Positions 55,466 through 64,000 of a DNA stretch of 64,000 nt are shown in pieces (position 1 is the stretch's first letter; each line of letters begins with the position of its first letter). The stretch spans positions 4,526,001-4,590,000 of the forward strand of contig JAULSU010000003.1 in NCBI GenBank assembly GCA_030512335.1, read 5' to 3'. The notes under the pieces are model-generated. The model saw only the letters and a program-made list of their open reading frames with translations, was not told the DNA's origin and ran no database searches. The position numbers were made by a program, and so were the translations under genes. Source of the DNA: Immersiella caudata. Lineage: Eukaryota > Ascomycota > Sordariomycetes > Sordariales > Lasiosphaeriaceae.

Positions 55466-57612
55466 ATGGCGCTGCTCTCCCTCCTCCTCCTCCTTCCCCT
55501 CCCACTCCCCCTCCCACTCCCCCTCCCCCTCCCTGATAACGCCTACCGGCTCCTGCTTTTGGCTGGAGCCGTCACTTTTTGCTTTGTGCTCTTCTGCAAG
55601 CTCGTCATCTACCCCGTCTTCCTCTCGCCGCTTGCCAGCCTCCCAGCGGCCCACCCGCTCTGCCATGTCACGTCGCTGTGGATGCAATGGCAGCGGTACA
55701 AGGGGCGCGAGTTTGCTGTCGTTGCTACCGCCTTTGCGCGCAAGGGCGGTGACTATGTGCGCCTGGGGCCGCGGGAGATGGTCGTTAATTCGGTAGAGGG
55801 TGTCGAGTGCGCCTACGGCGTGGGGTCCCACAATTTTGACAGGCATGAGAGTTACTTGTATTTTGTGAACCACGGGTACGTTCCCCCCCCCCCCCCCAAC
55901 ATTTTTTTCTTTTCCTCGCCTGTTCTTCTGTGCCTTCATAACTTTGGAACTCACCATGGTACGACGCTTTGGGGATGCAACAGGTCGCAAAACATGTTTG
56001 GCTCTCTCGTCGCAGCAGACCAGTCGCCCCGACGGAGGCGCATCGCCCACATTTACAGCAAGCCCTTTTTACAGACATCGCCCCATGTGCGCACCATTTT
56101 GCGCGAAATTCTCCTGGGGCGGGTGTTGCCGTCTATCTTGACCCCCCCCGCGGCCGACACCCCCGGTGCAACAAGCACCAAAAACACGGCCGCGGCGGCG
56201 GGGATAAACGTCCTCCCATATATGCAATACTACATCCTCAGCTTCATGTCGGGCTTTGTCTTTGGCCTCCCCCGCGGCTTCAACCATATGACCGACCGAC
56301 GCTCGCTCCATCGCTGGATGGAGCTATTTGAGCTCATCTACCCCTCCGACGCCATGTTCTGGATCATGGAGTGTTCCAAGCCGATCAATTGGTTTGTGCG
56401 TAAGGTTCTGCGGTGCAAGGTGCTGCCTGAAGGACACGACGAGGCGAGAAAGGAGTTTGAGGACTGGGCCGTGACCAAGGTTGTCGACGCTGAGCGGGTC
56501 CTTTCGCTTGTCGAGAGCAGTGGGGGCGAGTTTGAGCCGGGGCACCTGCCGGTAGCGTTGCGGGCCGTGAGGAATGGTGTGGCACGGGACGCCGGCTGCA
56601 GCGTCGATGAAAGTGGTGCCGTTGTCGTTGGGGACAATGGCGTTGGCGGAGCAACGGAAAAGGAGGGCGCCAAGGCAGCTTCACCATTCACCCCTGACAG
56701 GGCCCAGACCCTCGAGCTGGCGAGTGAATGTCTTGACCATCTAGGTGAGACCACGCCAGAATCCACCATTAAACCGACAAATTTCTTTTTTTTTTCGGTT
56801 TTTTTTTTTTTTTCCATTTTTCAATTTTTTTTTTCCATTTTTCATATTTTTTCTTTCATTTTCTTTTTTCATTTTTTTCATTTTTTCTTTTTGGCTGACC
56901 GTGACCATTTCGCTACAGTCGCTGCGAGAGAGGCATTTGGCATCACATGCACCTTCCTCCTCTACCAGATCTCGCGCCACCCCGACATCCAGGAAGCCCT
57001 CCACCAGGAACTCTTGTCAGCCCAAACCCCCTTTTTCCTCCCCGACACCCCTTCCGAGTTTAGGTCCGCAGCCATGCCTGTGCCCGACGTGCTCGAGCGG
57101 CTTCCACTTCTCAACGGCATCATCCGGGAGAGCCTTCGGCTGCGCAACAACCAGCCCAACATGGACCCGCGCGTGACGCCGGCCGGGACCAAATCCACCG
57201 TGGGGCCCCTCAAAAATCTGCCGTCCGGCATCCGTGTCAGCTACTTTGCCTGGTTGATCCACCGCCGCAACGACGTGTACCCCGACGCGCTGCAGTGGAA
57301 CCCCTGGCGGTGGTTCGACGAGAGCGAAAAGAACGGAATGAGCAAGCAGCCCTTCTTTGCCTTTGGTCGAGGCCCCAGGGGGTGCGTCGGCCAGCATGTT
57401 GCCGTCGAGTGTGAGTAGCAGCTGACAATTATCCGAGCCATATCTATGTGATGTTGACAGAATGAACGTGTGCAGTGATGAGACACCTTGTCGCCGCCAT
57501 CTACACAAACTACAAGTCGATTGTGACAGACGAGACCCAATATCCGGGCACCAAGGGCATGGTGGCCGTCACGGGAAAACATAAGCTGTATCTCAAGTTT
57601 GAGCGAAGGTGA
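55466..57612 (+). CDS. Cytochrome P450 with atypical I helix
   Basis: Four exons: 55466-55875, 55984-56744, 56919-57410, 57476-57612 (599 residues). The N-terminal anchor is Leu/Pro-rich (a run of PL repeats), then LLLLAGAVTFCFVLFCKLV. Landmarks: RRRRIAHIYSKPF, K-helix ESLR, WNPWRWFDE, heme loop FGRGPRGCVG (ligand Cys546), and a last exon ending KLYLKFERR. The I helix, read across the second splice, is HLVAAREAFGITC (residues about 389-401): the usual A-G-x-(D/E)-T-T is A-A-R-E-A-F, so the acid is kept but the Thr of the oxygen-activation site is absent. The first intron has a 15-base C run; the second is T-rich and free of stops. An insert of acidic/Gly sequence precedes the I helix. Confidence 0.85.
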
Positions 57613-58761
57613 GCATAGATAGGGGTTAATAACCTACGAGCACGATCAAGCATTGGAGTTAATATGGGCCGCTCTTTTTCGAGCAACCACGGTCAAAATA
57701 AAGCGTGTCCAAGCTTGTAGTTATACAAGTCCATAATGGGTATCAAAACTGTGGGGTTCGTAGCTCCATAGCTTCGTGTATTGCATTCTCGTTTCCACCA
57801 ACCCCAGAAACAGGGCGGCGCATACCATCAACACAGACCAGCACCGGACCAGCACCGATCCCATTAACGAGGAAGGAAATCGTCAGAATCTAGACTATCG
57901 TGGGTTAGTTGGCTGTCATGTATCCAAAAAAAAAAAAAAAAAAAAGGGATATATCGTGACAAGATGGCACACTTGGATGACCCCCTCCAACTGTTAAACT
58001 TCCTTCTTTTAGCGACAGGATGTTGCGCCTTGCTTCCCTTCCCATTTCGGCTTCTCCTCCTCCAGCCCATACGCCGTCTCAAGCTCCTGTCTCAACTTCA
58101 CCTCCTTCGCCATGAGCACTAACAGCAAAGGGAGCCCTGGAAATGCCACGCTGGACTACCACACAACCTTGAGAGAGCGACTACACGTAGAGATAATCTC
58201 ACCCCGCGACGGCATAGGAAATGAGGTGATAAAGTCCACAAAGGCGTGTATATACGCCCTATTCCCGCCTTTAATCTGTGCTCTGATAGCAGGATCGGTA
58301 ATGCCACCCTTATTAGCCACTTCAGTATATCGATTTGTAGATATAACTGCGGAAATTACCACACCCTAAACGCTCCTCAACGACTAGGTGAATGCCCACG
58401 CTAACTTCGTGGCTGCTTAGTTAGCCTCGTTTATGTAGGCATGTGCCGTAGGTAGAAGTGTCAGATATGAGCGTAACTACTAGGGTCAAGAAGCAATTGG
58501 GTTCCCCCGCTTTTTGGCGCAGTGGGTAGTTTCTGACAAGAAGTGTATTTAGCATAAAACCACACCCTAGCGTAGCGACGCCTCAAGTAAGGACCTACTT
58601 TACTGCTAAACTGTATTTGTCGAAGAGAATGTAGAGCCCTAATCTAACACCTGTTTAATCACAGTATCTGCTAATTTAAACGCTGTTAATTTAAACTTTA
58701 TATCTTTACATTTTAAAAGGGTAGTAAAGAGTATAAAATAAAAACGGGTATATAGGGGTAG
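57613..58761. other. Gene-poor tract left of element copy 2
   Basis: Contains a 19-base A run at about 57928-57946. Around 58100-58370 both strands have short protein-like frames (85 codons on +, 68 on -), but neither has a family likeness. From 58380 on it becomes AT-rich. No gene is supported. Confidence 0.4.
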
Positions 58762-58996
58762 TGTCAGAAACACTGCACCGTGGAATGGGTGGAAACGATG
58801 GGTAGCAATTGCTTGATTGTATTGCTTGTGGAGGTTCTGGCTGAAAGCCAGAACCTCCTTCTTTATAGACCACTTCGTAGGATTCAGTTTCGTCAACACC
58901 ATGGCTGAGGCTGACTGGCGTTCAGGCGGTGCCAGGCATCCAGTCAGCTTCGCTGACCGGAAGCCCAGGGCCCCCTGAACCCCTTTCTTTCTGACA
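58762..58996 (-). mobile_element. MITE-like element, copy 2 (inverted relative to copy 1)
   Basis: A 235-bp element with perfect 9-bp terminal inverted repeats TGTCAGAAA and TTTCTGACA. It is flanked on both sides by GGTAG (58757-58761 and 58997-59001), a plausible 5-bp target-site duplication. Its reverse complement aligns with 49041-49276 along the whole length with scattered differences. It does not encode a transposase, so it would depend on an enzyme supplied in trans. Confidence 0.8.
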
Positions 58997-60295
58997 GGTA
59001 GCTGTAAGTAAGTGTAAGATATTAAGGTAAAAGCTATGGTAGAGCTATTTGTTTCCTAAAGACAGGGGCTGGTGTAACCATTTTTATATATAAAATTAAT
59101 TTTAGGATTACTTAGCTAGAGTTGGAGTAGTTATAGATGTTACGGCGCAGCCTTCCAGAAATGATTCAGAGGGTGAGCAAGACTAAGCTGATCCTAAGCG
59201 GCCCTGAGCCGGCCCTAAGCTAGCTCTGAGCTGAGGTGAGCAACGTCACGTGGGTGCAGTACGAAAAAGGACATTTGGTGTACCCGATTCGTCGCAGGAA
59301 ACAGGTAGTACCATGAAAGGGTGCAGAGGGCCGTCAGTACCATTTCCGAAGGTGGAGGGGAGATGAGAAGTTTAGGACCACCATGTTTTCTACTCAGCTA
59401 AAAGGGCACCCAGCAGCACGGGGTGATAGCAAGAGGAAGCGGCATTCTGTGTCCTTTTGTGTAGACCAGATAACTAGGCAAAGCCTGTCCACCGAAAATT
59501 TTGAGAGATTCCTTCGTTGACTTGCAGAAACTATGTCTGCTCAAGTGCGGCGCAGACCACTTGTCGTTGCCCTACATGACACCGTCTTGATAAACCCCTG
59601 GTCTCTTGGATGCAATGTATGTGAGTTGTCTATGCGCCGCTGAGGCGCGGCGAGCCAAGAAGATTGTCGTCCATCCCCGAGCACTGGGAGTGGTGCAGAA
59701 GAATTCCTTTGGCTGATCCATGCAGAGATAAGCCACGCTGAGGAGAGTTCGGGTTGTACACTGTATTGGAGATTGCCGCTGCGGGCTAGTCCATTTGGCC
59801 TGCCGTCTGGTTGATGGGCGGCATCCCCTTTCGTTGGGATGGGGGTGGTCGGCTTCGTATCGAGTCTGAGCTTGCTGGGAGAAGGCTTGCCCTGCCTCCA
59901 GTCAACAAAGTCGGTAACAATAGCCTGGACGTCGCTTCATTTTGCGCCACAGTTGCCTCCTTCAAACTACTGGGCGGAAAGCCCGCGAAAGCAATACATT
60001 TTTTATATTAGCATGAGATGTCTGGTGTCGATTGGTTGTTGAGCTACTGGCTCTTTTTGTTTCAGATTGGTGCGCCCATCATCGCCATGGGGAAGTGTAA
60101 GTGTTGGGGGCCAGCGCCGGTACAAAGACACTCTGCGAGAATGGCGAGAAAGCTGTGCGGTTCCCTTCGCAGACGGTGAAAAATGGCCATGGTGAACACG
60201 GCCCTGGTGGCTGCGCTCACAATGGCCCTGGCCAAACTCGTTGGATTAACCGGCAAAGTATTGGTTCTCTGACGACGAGCTTCTCGTTGTAGCGG
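58997..60295. other. Gene-poor tract
   Basis: AT-rich near the element, then mixed sequence. Frames at 59811-60042 are short and lack support. The upstream part of the decayed DUF6536 gene may begin within the last 250 bases. Confidence 0.4.
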
Positions 60296-61330
60296 GGATC
60301 ATGCGCAACTTCGACCCGGATTAATGTCAGTCTTCACCTCATCATCAGCATCATCGCCATGAGTATCGTCGCCTCATTCAATGTCTTCATGCAGGTCCTC
60401 AACGCCCCGAGTCGCGCCGAAGTCGGTATCGCCCATCGCAAATGCGCCATGCTAGAAATCGGCGTGCAGTCGGCCAAGAACATGCTGCACATTTCCACCT
60501 GCTATTCAACAGCGTTTTGTCTTTCAGTCCGACCATCTCGGAGGAAAGATGGCACTGGCAGCAGGGCCCTTTTTCAATGGCTCTATCTACACTCTGCCTG
60601 GAGCGTATCTCGCCCCGTCCGGTTTCTGACCTGAGGAGACACGGGATTCGGCATGGCACTCAATTGAGTTCGGTACACATGTCCATATCTCAGAGCATAA
60701 CACACCTCCGCCTCGGTCATCGCGAGAAATATCACACCTGCAGCTGAGTCCGCCTCGTCCTGGGTACGGCTCGATGCTCGGGGATGTCGACACAAGTAAC
60801 CAGTGCATCACCTGTGGACCTCGAAGGACCTATGGCGACGTGGTTACGTCTAACTCACTCTATGTTGTTGTGATTAAAGGAGGTAAGCATTCCTCCCGCC
60901 CACAAGACACCATCGTTGCCGATCCCTCGCCCAACCAGACTAACTCCGACCCGAGTTCATGCAAGGCGCCAATCCCGTGCGCAAGAATATCTGCACCAAT
61001 GTCGGTTACTCCACCGGCCCGATGCTCGCCGCTCTTCTGGTCTGTGCTGTAATGATATCACCCCCGATCCTTTACGCCACGTTCCGCAAGGTTGAAAGGA
61101 GGCATGACCATCATGGGTAACAACTCTCGCTTGTCATATCTGCCAGCTGCCACCCTGCCGGGCCTACCAGCAGCGATAAGAGGTCAGGACCTCTAGGTCC
61201 TACGCCCGAAGCTAGTTCGACTGAGAGACTCGGTCTGATTATCAGCGAGAATGAGGTAGAGGCGGAGGAAAACGGCCAAGGATGGGCCGAAAGGATAGTG
61301 CTCCCGCAGGGGAAGCTAGAATTGGGTTGG
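60296..61330 (+). pseudogene. Decayed DUF6536 multi-TM protein gene
   Basis: Several DUF6536-type segments appear in order on the + strand in different frames: GSCATSTRINVSLHLIIS, VFMQVLNAPSRAEVGIAHRK, LEIGVQSAKNMLHIS (60296-60500), then after a small deletion HLLFNSVLSF, later YGDVV, then STGPMLAALLVCAVMISPPILYATFRKVERR (about 60990-61100), ISASCHPAG, and an ending with GWAERIVLPQGKLELGW. Stops and frame changes separate them, and the stretch between MLHIS and HLLFN is shorter than in the family. The intact family members are large fungal membrane proteins of unknown role. Confidence 0.7.
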
Positions 61331-61904
61331 GGGGGGGGGGGGTTGTAGGCGGTGTTGTTGAGGTGGTTGACGACGATATGCGAAGAACGGTCAAGGTTGG
61401 TCATCTCTTGTTTGCTAGGGAGGATCGTGAAGAAGTACTCCCACCGCAAGAGGGGATGATGTATCAATAGGTGTGTGTGCTTCTCCCACATGTGAACCTG
61501 CATTACCCCCATCTTAGTTCTTGTGAATGGTCCGAGTCACTTTATTCCATTCACCAGGGGAGGAGGCGCAGAAAGGGGGTGAGCTCCGTGCGCCAGAACA
61601 GTGCGTAGAACCAAGCATGGCATTCACCAACAGTGCAGATGCATTGGTCTAGTTGTTCCTTGGCCCCTTGTCAGCTCCCAAGCATGCGCCTAGTTTTTTT
61701 AGATGCGACGACTCGATGTGGATTTACAAAGTCCTTTTTCATTTCAGGAGCCAGGGGGTCTGACTCGACAAACCCCCGCACAGTGTGAAATCTATCTCAA
61801 GATCACTAGTTCCTCAAGGTACCAAGGGCCATTTCCCCGGAAAACTTCCAGGTTCCTCGCCATGTGTCTTCGCTACGGAAGCGCAGAGTAACTACCTGTC
61901 CAAC
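61331..61904. other. Intergenic region with a G run
   Basis: A 14-base G run at 61329-61342 marks its left end. No supported gene before the 3' end of GTPase A2. Confidence 0.45.
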
Positions 61905-62941
61905 CTACCGAAAAAGTTTTGCAAAAGCATTTATTGCTCGAACCTGTGAGTCAAGGACGTCAGCAACCCGTTCGCATCAACACAGACCAACCAAGGAAGT
62001 CTTTAACTTACAATCGTCGTTTCCATGCCCATTAGTTTCTTCTGGTGACCCTTGAGCGTCTTCTCAAGCTCCTTCTTCTCTCGTCTCCAGTCATCTCGCA
62101 TCTCCCGCTCCCAGTGCTGATATCTACTCCTCTCAAGGAGGTCTTTCGACTTCTTCCATTCCTTTGGAGGTCGGTGTTTTCTGTGATCCTGGAGGAGCTT
62201 CCAGGCTAGGTCGACTTCTTCTTCCAGCTGGGCTCTTATTTCCTCGCTGAGGGGCGTTGCGAATGCGGCGTCTAGCAGGGTCTGGGTTTTGGAGCCTGGT
62301 TTTTGGTTGGAAGCGTTGGAGATGATGAGCTGGATGATGTCGTGTGCCGAAGTTGTCGAATTGTCGTGTTTGATGATGGTAGCGCCCTTCTTGCAAAAGT
62401 TGGTCCACGGCCCTGTCGCGCCAACTCGTCGTGAATGACTTCTCGTGAAGCAGTCGGGTCCGATGTTCTCCCACATGGTGGTGGCGATGACAACACGGCT
62501 GTAGGCGTTCTCGCCGAGGATCTTCTCGAGAAGGCGTGATCGTTTTCGTTCATTGCGACTGATGACGGTGTGGGTGGCGGGATGCAGCAGGATGAGGCCG
62601 TCGAGGGGGCGATCTTTTGTGATGTATCCTTCCTTTCCTAGCCAGTCGGCAATGTCGCGAAGGATCTCCACATCGCTGCGTAGGTCGTCATCGAACCCGG
62701 GTGTGTCGATCAAGATGACGTTGCGGTCGCCCAACGGAAACTCCACGGCCAGGGGGTCTTGTGTGCAAGGGTCCACCCCATGGCCGACGATCACCTTCTT
62801 GCCGGAGGCGATGGAGGCGAATGTCGATTTGCCTGCTCCGGTGACACCGAGTAGCACAATGGTGAATTGCTCGGGGCCCGCCGGTTGCGTCATTGTTGTG
62901 GGTGTGGGGGAGGAGAGCTTGGAGATTATAGGGGTTGACAT
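61905..62941 (-). CDS. AIG1/GIMAP-like GTPase, member A2 of a divergent pair
   Basis: Exons 62941-62012 and 61943-61905 (322 residues). G1 is GVTGAGKST at 32-40; the loop is VGHGVDPCTQDP; G3 is IDTPGFDDD; the G4-like motif is TTMWE. The C-terminal half is strongly charged and helical (KEWKKSKDLLERSRYQHWEREMRDDWRREKK). The 13-codon last exon after a GTAAGT intron gives VRAINAFAKLFR, a short amphipathic tail comparable to that of A1. Unlike A1 there is no intron after the loop Cys. Met17 is an alternative start. It is head-to-head with B2 over 626 bp. Sequence blocks around G1-G4 match A1 closely, so the two are paralogues. Confidence 0.88.
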
Positions 62942-63567
62942 GTTGGGCTAGCTGAATTGAAAGGGATGGAAGGGAGAAAGGGAGGAAGTGATGGGTCAAA
63001 ATTCGGCCCTCATGTCGGTGCCGAAAGATGAAGTCTGGTGCTTGCTTGGCTGTGTTGCCGATGAGTTGTTCTCGAGGCAGCAGGTCCCGTTAGGTTCCGA
63101 TGAAAAGCATGATGACGGTCCTTTGATATACATTGGGTTGGGGCGGTCACACACTCTTGTCGAAGCCGGGCCATTCAAGTTGGGGTATGGTGCAGGGCTG
63201 CCCCATCGGGTATCTTGGGACCACACTTTTTGGGGTAAACCAAGGCTTTGATTTGGGGGGACTTGGGGGCCCCCCTCACAACAACTGAACGACGAACACG
63301 TCTGGAATATGCACAAAGCTCCTCACAACCAATAGGGCATGCCGCTGGTCAACCGCCCTGCCAATCGACTTGTGCACGAGAACCACCGCTCTCCGAGCTC
63401 ACACCCGATGCCGGCGTTGGGCACGAGTACAACATAAATCAGGCACGCTCCCCCCCCCCCCCCATTGTACATGCCTCAGTCCATGATTCCGAATGGCCAT
63501 TGCGAAAAAACCGCCAACGTCGCCCGAGAAAAGCCAAACCGTCCACTGTCTCAATCAACAGACGACC
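62942..63567. promoter_or_regulatory. Bidirectional promoter between GTPases A2 and B2
   Basis: 626 bp between ATGs, nearly the same as the 604 bp of the first pair. It contains a 14-base C run at 63450-63463. No motif shared with the first interval was found by eye. Confidence 0.5.
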
Positions 63568-64000
63568 ATGGCGAGAGAGCTTGTGATCCTCCTCATTGGT
63601 CCCACGGGTTCTGGCAAAACCTCTTTCGTCAAGTTTGCAACTGGGTCCGACGTGGATATTTCTCGTATGTCCCACAGATCTTTCGAGTAGGTAAGATCGG
63701 CACTGACGGGATCAAAGACACAACGCATTGTAAGGACTACAAGACAAAGTGGAGGGACAAGGACTTTCGAATCATCGACACACCGGGACTGGAGGACCTT
63801 CCGGCAGATAACCTCGCTATCCTGAAGGATATTGCCCAGATGCTGCACTCTCTGAAGTCACCCAGGGTCAGCGGGGCTATCTTTTTCCACCGGGTTACCG
63901 ACGGCCGATTTGGGGGTAGTGCGCGATCGCATCTCGAGATATTTAAGCAGATTTGCGGCGAGGAGTTTGATCAGCAAGCTGTTTTCTTGACTACCATGTG
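63568..64000 (+). CDS. AIG1/GIMAP-like GTPase, member B2 of a divergent pair (cut by window edge)
   Basis: Exon 1 63568-63664, exon 2 from 63718 to the window end. G1 is GPTGSGKTS; then a phase-1 intron (53 nt, GTATGT donor, CTGAC branch site, AAAG acceptor) at the place where A1 and B1 also have one. Exon 2 continues with CKDYKTKWRDKDFRIIDTPGLED (G3), ILKDIAQMLHSL, VSGAIFFHRVTDGR and LTTM just before the G4-like motif expected next. Without the splice the frame stops at 63690. It is most like B1 (IIDTPGLAD, VSGVIYFHS), so the B-type was duplicated together with the A-type. Confidence 0.82.

Noticed and set aside
58112..58369. 85-codon + strand frame and overlapping 68-codon - strand frame
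   Set aside because: Both look partly protein-like but compete for the same DNA, lack family likeness and lie in degraded AT-rich DNA; no choice can be supported.

Overview
The window is nuclear DNA of a filamentous ascomycete, most likely Pezizomycotina of the Sordariomycetes type. The evidence is short spliceosomal introns (about 49 to 175 nt, many with GT(A/G)NGT donors and a CTGAC or CTAAC branch site near the acceptor) and families typical of these fungi: DUF1996-WSC wall protein, fasciclin, fungal STAND/NLR with ankyrin repeats, DUF6536, small cysteine-rich secreted proteins, benzoate-4-monooxygenase-like P450. Species is not determinable from the sequence alone. No rRNA, tRNA or CRISPR was seen. 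Exon joins below were built by hand from splice signals and reading frame.

Left part (1-26776): an ankyrin protein cut by the left edge, a beta-rich orphan protein, and a very large NLR-like gene (alpha/beta-hydrolase-like domain, NACHT, ankyrin repeats, SPRY). Then come a plasma-membrane Na+/H+ antiporter, four cell-surface or secreted protein genes (14739-23516) around a decayed STAND/WD-type gene, and a head-to-head pair of AIG1/GIMAP-like GTPases (24036-26776).

Middle (28048-46792): a multi-TM protein, a sulfotransferase-family protein with a C-terminal membrane anchor, a second ankyrin protein, a small secreted cysteine-rich protein, a small Cys-cluster protein, a relic of an L-amino-acid oxidase, surface proteins including a GPI-type fasciclin protein, a SnoaL-like protein, a multi-TM protein, and a P450 broken by one nonsense codon and a 7-bp duplication.

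Right part (46793-64000): a gene-poor, repeat-rich tract, then an island with an MFS exporter, an amidinotransferase (GATM/AGAT type) and a P450 (50969-57612). The island lies between two inverted copies of a ~236-bp MITE-like element (49041-49276 and 58762-58996). After another gene-poor stretch with a decayed DUF6536 gene, a second head-to-head GTPase pair begins (61905 to beyond 64000) with the same orientation, nearly the same promoter length and similar gene structure as the first.

Best leads: (i) the duplicated divergent GTPase pairs close to an NLR, a decayed STAND gene and ankyrin genes, which look like an innate-recognition neighbourhood; (ii) the MITE-flanked amidinotransferase/P450/MFS island, a candidate small cluster for a guanidino compound, whose P450 lacks the usual I-helix threonine.
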